Counted from the first letter of the stretch, positions 8,494 through 17,542 are shown. The stretch: 64,000 bases of DNA from Planctomycetota bacterium (GCA_021413885.1 JAIOPM010000060.1:1-64000); one strand, 5' to 3'. A program made the numbers and translations. Notes: generated from the letters alone by a model not told the origin.

Positions 8494-9273
8494 TCAGTAG
8501 TCGCAGATGGCGCGGAGCTCGAGCAGGTCGCGGTTCCCGCCGCATCGCAGGAAGTCGGCGAAGTCGACGATCCGCGCGTCCCCGCCATGATCGAGACTCG
8601 CATTCCACATCACCCAGCGAGCACGCTCTCGATCTCCGGCGCGGTACAGCGCGAGAGCAAGCGCGCCGTAGTCGTCGGCGGAGAGAGCGCGGTCGCGCGC
8701 GACGTCCAAGTAGCGCTTGTACGCGTCCGTAGATGACGTCGTTGCCAGCGTGCACAGCGGCGCGAACTCCGACGACGCGACGAACTCGGTTCCCTCCCAC
8801 TTGGGTCGGGCGTCGATGAGCCCGTCCGACGGAGGGAACCGGAGGCGATAGATCTCGATCGCGCGGGCGAGCGCGTCAAGTCGGTCCGTTGCGTCGGCCG
8901 CGACGTGCGATCGCGCGACGGCGAGTAGCGCGTTCGCGTCGTCGTAGTGTCCCGCCCCCGCGAGCCAACCCACCGCGCTGATCCAGTCGTCGAGCAGAAC
9001 GGCGCGGGGATCGGCGTCGGCGATCTCGGCGAAGTCGCGAACGGCGCGGGCCGGTAGTTCCGCTGCCATCGTGCACGCGCCGCCAAGCTTCGCTCGAATC
9101 CATGCGGGCGAATGGGGCTCGCTCTCGTCGGCGATCTCGGCGAATGCCGATGCCGCCGTCGACGTGTCGCCCCGATCGAGAGCGGCGCGCGCGGCAAGCA
9201 ATCTCGATTCGACATCCGAGTTCGAGCAAGCGCTGACCGCGCAGAGCAAGAGGATCGGAACGAGTCGTCGCAT
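8494..9273 (-). CDS. Lipoprotein with TPR-like helices, unknown function
   Basis: A 259-residue protein with a type II signal peptide (MRRLVPILLLCAVSAC, lipobox V-S-A-C). The mature part is rich in Ala-Leu helices with a TPR-like pattern (SRLLAARAALDRGDTSTAAS). It has no catalytic motif that I can see. It converges on the GMC-type oxidoreductase gene (13 nt) and is divergent from the sigma-factor fusion gene. The TAGCAT six nt before its start suggests a leaderless transcript. Confidence 0.75.
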   Translation of the reverse strand: MRRLVPILLLCAVSACSNSDVESRLLAARAALDRGDTSTAASAFAEIADESEPHSPAWIRAKLGGACTMAAELPARAVRDFAEIADADPRAVLLDDWISAVGWLAGAGHYDDANALLAVARSHVAADATDRLDALARAIEIYRLRFPPSDGLIDARPKWEGTEFVASSEFAPLCTLATTSSTDAYKRYLDVARDRALSADDYGALALALYRAGDRERARWVMWNASLDHGGDARIVDFADFLRCGGNRDLLELRAICDY

Positions 9274-9279
9274 GCCGCG

Positions 9280-9285
9280 ATGCTA
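9280..9285 (-). promoter_or_regulatory. -10-like TAGCAT before the lipoprotein start
   Basis: Read on the minus strand the hexamer is TAGCAT, 6 nt before the ATG at 9271-9273. Transcription would start at or near the start codon. No -35 element is evident. Confidence 0.4.
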
Positions 9286-9335
9286 GCTCCACGGACGCGG
9301 AATGGGCATCTGGCGCCTCCGTAGCGGGACTCCCA

Positions 9336-11954
9336 ATGAGCACTCTTCGTCGAACTGAATCGAAAAGACGGCGTGCGGCATCTGGACCGGCGTCGACCAT
9401 GACTCCGTCCGCTCAACAGGTTCGGATCGAAGCGTTGCTCGAGCATTCTGATTGGCTCGTCTCGCTCGCGCGGCAGTTGGTGCGTGACGGCGACGCAGCC
9501 GAGGATCTCGCGCAGCGCACTTGGCTTGCGGCGTTGGAGCGGCCGCCGTTCCAACTCGGGAGCGCGCGGCAGTGGCTCGCTTCGGTGATGCGCAACTTTG
9601 CGCGGCAGGATCGGCGCGCGGGAGTTCGGCGGGAAGCGCGAGAGAGTTTCGCGGCTCGGCCCGAGGCGTTGCCGTCGACGCTCGACGTGTTCGAGCGGGC
9701 GACGCTCCAACGCCGAGTCGCCGACGCGGTGCTCGAGCTCGACGAGCCGTATCGCGAGACGATCTTGCTGCGCTTCTTCGACGGCTTGCCGCCGCGTGAA
9801 GTGGCGCGGCTCCAGCGCGTGCCGGTCGACACGGTTCGCACGCGGACGGCGCGCGCGATCGAGCGGTTGCGCGAGAAGCTCGACGATCGCTTCGAAGGCG
9901 GACGCGGCGCGTGGTCGGCAGCGTTGGGCGCGTGGATCGCTACCAGAGTTCCTCTTTCCGCGCCGTTCGGCGCGGCGTTGCTCATGAACCTCAAAGTGAA
10001 ATTGCTGCTCGCGCTCGCTTCTCTCGCCGCCGTCGCCGCCGTGTGGTGGGGGACGCGCGATTCCGAAGCGTCGAGCGAGCCCTCGCTCGCCGTCGACGTC
10101 GCGCCGACGCAAATGCCGCCGGCGAATGGAGAGGCTCCGGTCGCGTCGACCGTCGCGAGCGAACGCAAGGACGCCGTCGTCGGCGCGCCCGTTCCGCTAT
10201 CGAGCTCGACGCCGAAACCGCTCGCAGCGCCCGCGACTCCGCGTCAACACGGCCGCGTGATCGACGAGACCGAGCGCTCGGTCGCCGACGTGCGCGTGCT
10301 CGTCAAAGGAAGTTCGACTGCGACGCGCACCGACGCAGCGGGAGCGTTCGAGCTCGAGGCCGGCCCCGGCCGTTTGATCGTCGACGACGAACGTTGGACG
10401 ACGATCTTCGCGGGCGTGATGAGCGACAACCCCTCCGCGCCCGAGACTTTGATCGTCGTCGCGCCGCGCGTGCGTTTCGGCGGACGCGTCAGCGACGTCG
10501 CGAGCGCTCCGCTCGCCGGCGCGCGCATCACCGTCGAATTGCCCGACGCGTTCCGCACGCGGCTGCGCAGCGTGCTCGATCACTCCGAGCAAGTCTCGTG
10601 GTCGGCCGTGAGCGACGTCGACGGTCGCTATCAATTCGACGACGTGCCCGGCATCGCAGGCGCGCGGCTCGGCGCGACGCTCGACGGTTACGTCGCGCAT
10701 CGCGAGGAGCTCGTCGGTCCGGCGCAGAGCGACGTCTGGATCACGCTCGTCCAGCCCGGCGCCGACGAGCACGTCTTGCGCGGTCGCGTCGTCGACGTCA
10801 ACGGCAAGCCGGTCGAGGACGCGTTCGTCGCGTACGGCATCGACACGACGCGCACGAACTCCGACGGCGGCTTCGTCTTCCAGAAGGAGGATCCGGAGTC
10901 ATTCGGTCGTCGCATCGGCATCGAGCCCAAATCGCTGTCGGCGGTCAAGCGCGGGCATCTGCCGGCGCGTTACGAGCCGGAGTTCGCGGGCTCGACGCCG
11001 GAGTGGCCCGCGTTCGTCGTGCTGCATCTCGGGCGCGAGTCGCTCGAGATCCGCGGTCGCGTCGTCGACGCGAAGCGCAAGCCGCTTTCCGGCGCGCGCG
11101 TGTGGGTTTCGAACTCGACGCTCTTCGGCGCGGTCGACGGCGAGCCGACGACGCTCGAAGGCGTGCTCTCGGGCGACACCGCGTTGTGGCGCAGTGTCGT
11201 CAGCGCGGACGACGGCTCGTTCGCGATCGACGGGTTGCTCGATCAGGAGTACGAGCTCCAAGTGATGTCCGACGCCAACCTCTTGCGCGCGAAACACTCG
11301 GGCGTCGCCGCGGGCTCGACCGGCGTCGAGCTCGTGCTCCCGACCGATCAGCTCTACCCGCGCGTCGCCGGTCGCATCGTGTCGCGCGCGAACGTGCCCG
11401 TCGCCGGCGCGACGATCGGCCTGATGTGCGACGCGTTCCAGTGTCGCTTCCAAGGCGAGGTCATCAGCACGAGCCACGCGCGCGCGCTGCAGACCGTGAC
11501 CGACGCCGACGGTCGCTTCGAGATCCGCGACGTGCCGAAGTCGCTGGTGTACCTGCGCATCGACGGCGACGACATCCTGCCGCTCGAGTACGGCCGCTAC
11601 GTCGAAGGCGACGCGCGTTTCGCGCACACGACCGTCAAGGAGTTGCCGAAGGAGCGCATCGCGTCGCTCGAGATCGTCGTGCAGATGCGTTGCCACGTGC
11701 GGATCGAGCTCGCTGATCCCAACCTCGCCGACGAGTTCGCGGTGCTCGACGAGAACGGCGCGCCGCTCGAGGTCTCCGTCTTCGAGGGCAACGGCCGCGA
11801 CGAGGGCGAGCGTTCGCCGATCCGCGACGGACGTTCGCACACGACGGGCGTTCCGGATTCCGGCCGTGTGCTCGTGCTCTACAAGAACGACGTCGAAGTC
11901 GCGCGCCGCGGAATCGAGTTCACGCCGGGCGAGGTGCAGGTCGTGCGCTTCTGA
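9336..11954 (+). CDS. ECF sigma factor fused to a membrane anchor and carboxypeptidase-regulatory-like domains
   Basis: An 872-residue fusion. Residues ~33-95 match sigma region 2 (DAAEDLAQRTWLAAL, WLASVMRNFARQDRR) and ~125-185 match region 4 (LDEPYRETILLRFFDGLPPR, helix-turn-helix, VDTVRTRTARAIERLREKL). A single hydrophobic segment at ~215-237 (LLALASLAAVAAVWWG) follows. The remaining ~630 residues form several beta-sandwich units of the carboxypeptidase-regulatory type (GRVVDVNGKPVEDAFV, GRVVDAKRKPLSGARVWV, GRIVSRANVPVAGATIGL), predicted outside the membrane. This would be a tethered sigma factor carrying its own sensor, without a separate anti-sigma protein nearby. The ATG at 9399 is an alternative start that better fits sigma family N-termini. 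Confidence 0.85.
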   Translation: MSTLRRTESKRRRAASGPASTMTPSAQQVRIEALLEHSDWLVSLARQLVRDGDAAEDLAQRTWLAALERPPFQLGSARQWLASVMRNFARQDRRAGVRREARESFAARPEALPSTLDVFERATLQRRVADAVLELDEPYRETILLRFFDGLPPREVARLQRVPVDTVRTRTARAIERLREKLDDRFEGGRGAWSAALGAWIATRVPLSAPFGAALLMNLKVKLLLALASLAAVAAVWWGTRDSEASSEPSLAVDVAPTQMPPANGEAPVASTVASERKDAVVGAPVPLSSSTPKPLAAPATPRQHGRVIDETERSVADVRVLVKGSSTATRTDAAGAFELEAGPGRLIVDDERWTTIFAGVMSDNPSAPETLIVVAPRVRFGGRVSDVASAPLAGARITVELPDAFRTRLRSVLDHSEQVSWSAVSDVDGRYQFDDVPGIAGARLGATLDGYVAHREELVGPAQSDVWITLVQPGADEHVLRGRVVDVNGKPVEDAFVAYGIDTTRTNSDGGFVFQKEDPESFGRRIGIEPKSLSAVKRGHLPARYEPEFAGSTPEWPAFVVLHLGRESLEIRGRVVDAKRKPLSGARVWVSNSTLFGAVDGEPTTLEGVLSGDTALWRSVVSADDGSFAIDGLLDQEYELQVMSDANLLRAKHSGVAAGSTGVELVLPTDQLYPRVAGRIVSRANVPVAGATIGLMCDAFQCRFQGEVISTSHARALQTVTDADGRFEIRDVPKSLVYLRIDGDDILPLEYGRYVEGDARFAHTTVKELPKERIASLEIVVQMRCHVRIELADPNLADEFAVLDENGAPLEVSVFEGNGRDEGERSPIRDGRSHTTGVPDSGRVLVLYKNDVEVARRGIEFTPGEVQVVRF

Positions 11955-11956
11955 GT

Positions 11957-11997
11957 CCGCGCCGACTTTCCGAACTTCGGCCGTAACGTCGGCGCGG
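11957..11997 (+). terminator. Hairpin 3' of the sigma-factor fusion gene
   Basis: A perfect 10-bp stem (CCGCGCCGAC at 11957-11966 with GTCGGCGCGG at 11988-11997) starts 3 nt after the TGA. Its 21-nt loop contains a small ccga/tcgg hairpin. There is no T-tract, so it may terminate weakly or protect the 3' end. Confidence 0.5.
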
Positions 11998-12065
11998 CGT
12001 GGCGCATTCCGGGTGCATGCGCGAGGCGTGACCTCGCTCCGACCCACCGCGACCCGGAGACTTCC

Positions 12066-13604
12066 ATGGCCACCTCGCTGCGCTTCCTCGCCCTTGGCTC
12101 TGTCCTGACCTGCATCACGCTTGCGCCCGCCGCGCGAGCGCAAGCGTTCCAGGGCATCGGCGACTTGGCGGGCGGTACCGTCGACAGCACGGCGTTCGGC
12201 GTCAGCGCCGACGGCAGCACGGTGGTCGGACGCAGCACGAGCGCGCTCGGCCTGGAGGCGTGTCGCTGGAACGCGACGGGCCTCGTCGGTCTCGGCGATC
12301 TCGCCGGCGGAGCGTTCGAGAGCACCGCGTTCGGCGCGAACCACGACGGCTCGGTCATCGTCGGTACCGCACGTGACGCGAGCGTGCCCCGTCCGGTGCG
12401 CTGGGACGGGACGACATTGACGCAACTGCCGCAGGTCGCGGGTCACGCCGGCTACGCGGAGTGCCAAGGCATCTCGGCGAACGGGCGGACGCTCACCTCC
12501 TTCCATTCCAACGGCACGAACTTCGGGTACGGGAGCATCGTTGCCGTGCGCATCGACGACGGCGTGATGACGACACTGCCGTACGTGCCTACGAGCACGG
12601 CGACGTTCGACAGCGGTGCGTACGGCCAACCGAGCGAGGACGGCCGCGTCCTCGCGGGGCGTGTGCGGCTCGGCGGCCTCGACTACGGAGCTTGCTGTTG
12701 GGTCGACACCACGTTGGTGCATCTGCCGAAGCTCGTCGGCGGCCCGACGTACGCGCAGTGCTTGGCCATTTCGGGCAACGGCAACGTGCAAGTCGGAGTG
12801 AGCTGCTCGACCGCGTCGCCGACCTACGCCGAGGGCGAGGCCGTGCGTTGGGAGAACGGCGTCGTGCAGGCGCTCGGCAACTTGCCCGGCGCGGCGCGTT
12901 CGGGGTATGGGCTCAGCGCGAATCGCGGCGGCTCGATCGTCGTCGGCGCGGCGAAGGACTCCACCAGCCAACTCCGCGCGTTCATCTGGGATGCCGCGCA
13001 CGGCATGCGTTTGCTCTCTTCCGTTCTCGTCAGCGACTATGGGCTGAACCTGACCGGTTGGACGTTGACGGGCGCGAGCGCGATCACGCCCGACGGCAAC
13101 GTCATCGTCGGTTCCGGAATCAATCCGGCGGGTTTCGCGGAGGGCTGGATCGCGCGCTTGGGCTGCGGCGGTTTCGCGAGCTACTGCACCGCGGGCACGA
13201 CGACCAACGGTTGCGAGGCGCATCTCTGGGCGAGCGGCGCGCCGAGTGCGAGCGGCACGGGCTCGTTCACGCTCACTGCGACGAACGTCGAAGGCAAGAA
13301 GCCGGGTCTCTTCTTCTACGGCGTCAACGGCGGTCAGGCGTTGGCGTGGGGGACGAGCTCGAGCTTCCTCTGCGTCAAGTCGCCGACCAAACGCTTCGCG
13401 GTGCAGAACTCGGGCGGGACCGCGGGCTCGTGCAACGGCGTGCTGACGACCGATTGGAACGCGTTCCTCGCCGCGCATCCGGGCGCGTTGGGCGCGCCGT
13501 TCTCGGCCGGCAAACAGGTCTGGGTCCAAGCGTGGTTCCGCGACCCGCCGAGCTCGATGAACACCGCGCTCTCGAACGGACTGACGTTCTTCCTGTGTCC
13601 CTGA
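12066..13604 (+). CDS. Secreted HAF-repeat propeller protein with shared C-terminal domain
   Basis: A 512-residue secreted protein with a signal peptide ending PAARA-Q. About six repeats of the HAF type follow (LGDLAGG..STAFG.S.DGS.VVG), which usually fold as a beta-propeller. The last ~140 residues, from YCTAGTTTNGC onward (13182-13601), match the C-terminal domain also found in the proteins at 17838, 35671 and 44408: Y-C, a second Cys, LCVK, a Cys near an Asn-Gly, and W-x-R-D-P. This copy is the most divergent. A GGAG ribosome-binding site at 12056-12059, 6 nt before the ATG, supports the start. The function is unknown. Confidence 0.85.
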   Translation: MATSLRFLALGSVLTCITLAPAARAQAFQGIGDLAGGTVDSTAFGVSADGSTVVGRSTSALGLEACRWNATGLVGLGDLAGGAFESTAFGANHDGSVIVGTARDASVPRPVRWDGTTLTQLPQVAGHAGYAECQGISANGRTLTSFHSNGTNFGYGSIVAVRIDDGVMTTLPYVPTSTATFDSGAYGQPSEDGRVLAGRVRLGGLDYGACCWVDTTLVHLPKLVGGPTYAQCLAISGNGNVQVGVSCSTASPTYAEGEAVRWENGVVQALGNLPGAARSGYGLSANRGGSIVVGAAKDSTSQLRAFIWDAAHGMRLLSSVLVSDYGLNLTGWTLTGASAITPDGNVIVGSGINPAGFAEGWIARLGCGGFASYCTAGTTTNGCEAHLWASGAPSASGTGSFTLTATNVEGKKPGLFFYGVNGGQALAWGTSSSFLCVKSPTKRFAVQNSGGTAGSCNGVLTTDWNAFLAAHPGALGAPFSAGKQVWVQAWFRDPPSSMNTALSNGLTFFLCP

Positions 13605-13616
13605 TGCGCGGACAGC

Positions 13617-14510
13617 TCAGCTCGATGAGCTCGCCTGCGACCGGCGCGTCGTCGCCAGGTCGATGAACATCGCGATCGGGCCGACCACGGCGAGTGCGTA
13701 CATCGCCGGCGGATTGGAGACGTAGACCGAGCCGGGGAGCTCGAAGTCGTTGGCGAGGCGGAAGAGCATCTCGACCACCGCGACCGCGATCGCGACGACG
13801 ATGCGCCACTTCTTCTTCGACACCACCGTGCGCGGGTCGGTGATCATGAAGAAGAGGAAGAGCTGGTACATCGGTCCGGTGATCGGCGCCCACTCGGTCT
13901 GGAATTCGGTGCCGAGGATTTGACAGCGCACCCACGAGAACGCCGTGAAAGCGGCAAGATACGTGATCGTCAAGTGCACCACGCCGGCGCGCCACACGAT
14001 CACCATGCCAAGCGCCCAGATCACCAAGTTGGTCGCGAGCGAGCTGCCCATCTCGTGGCTCAGCACGCTGATCGAACCCGGCGCGAGCAGCACGAGGCAA
14101 CACACGCCGAAGTTCGTCGGGTTCCAGAGGTGGCGGCCCTTGTAGACGAGCACGTACTTCGACGCGATCGAGATCGCGGGCACGGCGATGAACGGCCACA
14201 ACGCTCCGCCCGCCGGCTTCGTGAGCAACGTCGAGCTGATCCCGCTGACGTACGCGCTCTGCACGTTCGGCCATTCGCCGCGCAACAGCAGCGAGAGGAT
14301 GACCTCGGTGACGATCGCGGTGCCGAGGCAAAGCGCGAGCACTTCGTAGCCCGCGAGGATCGAGTACTTCCACTGCCCGACCACGAGCACCGCCGTGATC
14401 AACACCACGATCAGGTTGCGCGGCGCGAGCCAACGCTCGGCGAAACTCGACGGCGACTTCGGCGCGCTGCATTGCGCTCGATCTCGGGCGGCGGCGATGG
14501 CGTCGGTCAT
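13617..14510 (-). CDS. Orphan NqrB/RnfD-like integral membrane protein
   Basis: A 297-residue protein with about eight membrane segments. The blocks KPAGGALWPF, YKGRHLWNPTNFG and FFMITDPRTVV match the NqrB/RnfD family, which carries electrons through Na+-pumping NADH dehydrogenase or Rnf complexes. I see no S-G/T-A-T flavinylation motif, and none of the other Rnf or Nqr subunits is nearby, so it is unlikely to be a standard Rnf subunit. It lies 9 nt downstream of the CRTAC1 gene on the same strand and is presumably co-expressed with it. The pair may form a membrane/periplasm unit of unknown function. Confidence 0.75.
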   Translation of the reverse strand: MTDAIAAARDRAQCSAPKSPSSFAERWLAPRNLIVVLITAVLVVGQWKYSILAGYEVLALCLGTAIVTEVILSLLLRGEWPNVQSAYVSGISSTLLTKPAGGALWPFIAVPAISIASKYVLVYKGRHLWNPTNFGVCCLVLLAPGSISVLSHEMGSSLATNLVIWALGMVIVWRAGVVHLTITYLAAFTAFSWVRCQILGTEFQTEWAPITGPMYQLFLFFMITDPRTVVSKKKWRIVVAIAVAVVEMLFRLANDFELPGSVYVSNPPAMYALAVVGPIAMFIDLATTRRSQASSSS

Positions 14511-14519
14511 TGCGTTCTC

Positions 14520-16289
14520 TCAGTTGCTCGCGCCTTCGACGACGCGCGTGTAGACGCCGAGGGCGGGGGACGCGATCTCCTGCTCCGCGCCCGAGGGCCA
14601 GCGCACGATCGCCTTTTCGACCGACGCGACTGGGCCGACGCCGAAGAGCAGACGCCGTTGGTTCTGGCTGCAAAAGCCCGAGCCGCCGTCGACGGTCGCG
14701 ACTTGGCGGCGACCGCCGAAGAAGAGCTTCACCGACGAGCCGATCGCGGTCGTGTTGCCGCCCTTGGCCACGAGCTCGAAGCCGACCCAATGGTTGGTGG
14801 TGTTCGCGTCGGCACGGTAGACGAGCAACGGCCCGCGCTGGTTCGCGACGATCACGTCGAGGGCTCCGCGGCCGTCGAGGTCGGCGAGCGCGACCGCGCG
14901 TCCGTCGTACAGATCGTCGACACCGGCGAGCGGCGCGACGTCGGTCCAACCGCGGCCCGCCTTGTTCCACAGCACGCGCGAGCGTTCGTAGCCCGACAAA
15001 CTCTTGTTCCCCATCTCCGGCCATGTCTCGGCGTCGAGGAACATCGAGCTGGTCGCTCCCGCGATCTTCCCCATCTCGTACCAGTAGTCCTCGGTCTTGC
15101 TCGCGCTGATGAAGCCGTTCGCGACGAAGAGATCGCGCCAACCGTCGTTGTCGAAGTCGCCGAACTGCGCGCCCCACGCCCAACCGCAATCGGCGACTTG
15201 ATCGCGCGCGTCGTTGTAGAAGCGCCCTTCGCCGTCGAGCCGATTGAGGCGCAGGTTGTTGCCTTGGAAGAGATAGCGACGCACGGAGATGTTCGTGACG
15301 TACACGCCGAGCGCGCCGCGGTTCTCGAAGTCGCCGAGCGCGACGCACATGCCGCTCTTCGAACTCTCGGCGAGACCGACGGAGTCCATCAGCTCGAAAC
15401 GCAGGCCGCCGCGATTGACGAAGAACTCCTCGGGCCCGTAGTCGTTCGCGACGTAGAGATCGATCCAACCGTCGTCGTTCAGATCCGCGGCGGCGACGCC
15501 GAGCGACCAACGCGTCGTGTCGCAGCCCATGCGCGCGGTGACGTCCTCGAAATGTCCGTCGCCCTGATTGTGGAAGAGGTAGTTGTGGCCGCCGTTCGAC
15601 GCGAACTCGAAGCTCTCCTGCATGATCTTGGTATCGCGCAGGTGCCAGAGATCGATCGTCTCGGAGAAGTAGCCGCAGACGTAGAGGTCGAGCTTGCCGT
15701 CGCGGTCGTAGTCGAGCCACACGGCGCCGTTGGCGTTGATCCAACGCTCGAGCCCCGCCGCGGCGGTGACGTCGGTGAACTTCAGGTCGCCGTCGTTGCG
15801 CGCGAGGAACGGATAGCCCCAGCGATAGACGAAGAGATCCTCGTCGCCATCGCCGTCGTAGTCGCCCCAGATCGAACCCATCGACACGCCGCGGCCCGCG
15901 ACGTTGAGCGCGCCGACGCCGGCCGACGCCGCGACGTCCTCGAACTTGCCGTCCGGCCGACGCACGAAGAGCGCGTTCGACGTGCCGAACGCGCTGTTGG
16001 TCGCGTAGAGATCGGGCCGTCCGTCGCCGTTCGCGTCGGCGACCGAAACCGCGGCTCCCATCGCCGCGACGTGCGGCATCACGCGCGCGAGCTTCAGGTC
16101 GAGCGTCGGCGCGTGGTGGACGAAGTCAATGCCGAGCGACTTCGCTGCCTCGGTGAAGTGGAAGGGCGCGGTCGTGCCGCTCGCCGGGCCGGCGACGCGC
16201 GGTTGATGGCGGTCGTACCAGGCGATCGCGCCGAGCGCGCCGCAGAACGCGAGCGACACGCACGCCCGCCGGATCGGCCGAGAGACCAT
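14520..16289 (-). CDS. CRTAC1/ASPIC-UnbV family secreted protein with FG-GAP (VCBS) repeats
   Basis: A 589-residue protein with an N-terminal membrane or signal segment (ACVSLAFCGALGAIAWYD). Several FG-GAP/VCBS repeats follow with calcium-binding D-x-D-x-D-G loops (ANGDGRPDLY, YDGDGDEDLF, DYDRDGKLDLYV, DLNDDGWIDLYV, DFDNDGWRDLFV). The C-terminal ~80 residues are an ASPIC/UnbV domain (VGFELVAKGGNTTAIGSSVK, VGPVASVEKAIVRWPSG). These proteins fold as a calcium-bound beta-propeller outside the cytoplasm; their role is not established. The gene heads a two-gene unit with the NqrB/RnfD-like gene. A TAGACT -10 motif lies 8 nt before the start. Confidence 0.88.
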   Translation of the reverse strand: MVSRPIRRACVSLAFCGALGAIAWYDRHQPRVAGPASGTTAPFHFTEAAKSLGIDFVHHAPTLDLKLARVMPHVAAMGAAVSVADANGDGRPDLYATNSAFGTSNALFVRRPDGKFEDVAASAGVGALNVAGRGVSMGSIWGDYDGDGDEDLFVYRWGYPFLARNDGDLKFTDVTAAAGLERWINANGAVWLDYDRDGKLDLYVCGYFSETIDLWHLRDTKIMQESFEFASNGGHNYLFHNQGDGHFEDVTARMGCDTTRWSLGVAAADLNDDGWIDLYVANDYGPEEFFVNRGGLRFELMDSVGLAESSKSGMCVALGDFENRGALGVYVTNISVRRYLFQGNNLRLNRLDGEGRFYNDARDQVADCGWAWGAQFGDFDNDGWRDLFVANGFISASKTEDYWYEMGKIAGATSSMFLDAETWPEMGNKSLSGYERSRVLWNKAGRGWTDVAPLAGVDDLYDGRAVALADLDGRGALDVIVANQRGPLLVYRADANTTNHWVGFELVAKGGNTTAIGSSVKLFFGGRRQVATVDGGSGFCSQNQRRLLFGVGPVASVEKAIVRWPSGAEQEIASPALGVYTRVVEGASN

Positions 16290-16297
16290 GGGCTGCG

Positions 16298-16303
16298 AGT
16301 CTA
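16298..16303 (-). promoter_or_regulatory. -10-like TAGACT before the CRTAC1 gene
   Basis: On the minus strand TAGACT ends 8 nt before the ATG at 16287-16289. It is one half of a divergent pair with the TACGCT at 16363. Confidence 0.5.
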
Positions 16304-16362
16304 GCTCAGGCCGTGCGTGTTCGACCTCCGTGCGAAACGTTCACGCGCTGCCGTCGAGGAAC

Positions 16363-16368
16363 TACGCT
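16363..16368 (+). promoter_or_regulatory. -10-like TACGCT before the peptidase-like gene
   Basis: TACGCT ends 7 nt before the GTG at 16376. Its position supports that GTG as the true start over the in-frame GTG at 16313, and it suggests a leaderless message. Confidence 0.45.
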
Positions 16369-16375
16369 GGGTCGC

Positions 16376-17542
16376 GTGCGGAGCTACGTCCTCTTCCTGT
16401 GGATCTTCCTCGCGCTCGCATCCGTCGCGCACGCGACCGGCGACGACGTCTGCCCGTACTGCAAGAACGATCCGTCCTCGATGCAGGCGTGCGGACTCGT
16501 GACGCACGCGCCGACGACGATCGGCCTCGGCACGCCGGCGGAGTTCGCGGCGAAGCTCGTCGGCCCGAAGTGGATCTTCGCGGAGACCGCGCACCTGCGC
16601 ATCGCGTTCGCGCCGGGCGCGTCGAGCGTCGATCAAGCGGATCGCAAGTCGATCGATGCGGAGCTCGACCTGCTGCGCAAAGTTCTGCCGACCGTGCCGT
16701 CGAAGCCGAAGAGGCTCGACCCGTATTTGCGGCTCCACTTGATCGCGTTGCGCTCGGAAAAACTCTACGCGCGCGTTCAAACGATCCTGCGCGTCACCGA
16801 CGCCGACTTTCCGGAGAAGCGCGAAGCGGGCAAGCCCTACATGGGCAACGGGAAGTTCCTCGGCGAGAAGGACAAGTTCGAGCTCGTCATCCACGCGACG
16901 AACGCGACCCACAAGCTCTTCACGCGCGAGCTCGCCGGCATCGAGGTCACCGATTCGTTCCGTTGGCACGTTCCCGACGTCCACAAGATGCTCGTGTCGA
17001 TCCCGGCCGAGGATCCGTTCCTGAAGAGCGATCGTTGGCTCTTCACGCGCATCGCGCACAACCTCGCGCACCTCTTCTTCTGCGCGTACAAGCACTTCTC
17101 GTTCGAGCCGCCGCCGTGGCTCGACGAAGGGCTCGCGCTCGTGCTCGAGAAGGAGATCGAGATCGACGCGCAAACCCTCGAACGCGAGGAAGGCGGCATC
17201 CCGCGCGACTACACGTCGCCGGATCCGTGGAGCGCGGTCCGCAAGCTCGCGCTCTCCGGCAAGTCGAACGGTCTCGCCGACTTGATGTACGCGAAGAACC
17301 ACGCCGAGCTGACGCCCGAACGCGCGTTGATCGCGTGGTCGATGGTGCGCTTCCTGATCGACGAGAAGGGCGAGGAGTTCGCGGGCTTCGTCGCCGACGT
17401 GAAGGGCCAACTCGATGCCGCCGGCCTGCCGACCGGCGCCAACCTGGTCGACCTGCAACGCGAGAAGCTGCGCGAGCGTTTCCGCTGGACGCCGCAGCAA
17501 TTCGACGAGGCCTGGAAGGCCTGGGTGACGCGCAAGCGCTGA
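16376..17542 (+). CDS. Secreted peptidase-like protein with degenerate zinc motif (HNLAH)
   Basis: A 388-residue protein beginning (GTG) with a signal peptide (RSYVLFLWIFLALASVAHA), then a Cys-rich segment (DVCPYCKNDPSSMQACG). The C-terminal half resembles gluzincin peptidases of the DUF1570/peptidase-MA type: a helix with H-N-L-A-H where the family has H-E-x-x-H, and downstream PPWLDEGLALVLE carrying the third ligand region. The catalytic Glu is Asn, so zinc binding may survive but proteolysis probably does not. It is divergent from the CRTAC1 gene. A terminator-like hairpin and a palindromic element follow the stop. Confidence 0.75.
   Translation: MRSYVLFLWIFLALASVAHATGDDVCPYCKNDPSSMQACGLVTHAPTTIGLGTPAEFAAKLVGPKWIFAETAHLRIAFAPGASSVDQADRKSIDAELDLLRKVLPTVPSKPKRLDPYLRLHLIALRSEKLYARVQTILRVTDADFPEKREAGKPYMGNGKFLGEKDKFELVIHATNATHKLFTRELAGIEVTDSFRWHVPDVHKMLVSIPAEDPFLKSDRWLFTRIAHNLAHLFFCAYKHFSFEPPPWLDEGLALVLEKEIEIDAQTLEREEGGIPRDYTSPDPWSAVRKLALSGKSNGLADLMYAKNHAELTPERALIAWSMVRFLIDEKGEEFAGFVADVKGQLDAAGLPTGANLVDLQREKLRERFRWTPQQFDEAWKAWVTRKR

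Noticed and set aside
10899..13529. An 876-codon minus-strand frame across the sigma fusion and HAF gene
   Set aside because: No start context, Arg-rich composition, and it spans two well-supported plus-strand genes.
13617..14510. A full Rnf or Nqr complex
   Set aside because: Only the NqrB/RnfD-like protein is present; flanking genes are unrelated to the other subunits.
13920..16304. A 794-codon plus-strand frame opposite the NqrB/RnfD-like and CRTAC1 genes
   Set aside because: Antisense shadow; the minus strand encodes clear membrane and FG-GAP proteins.
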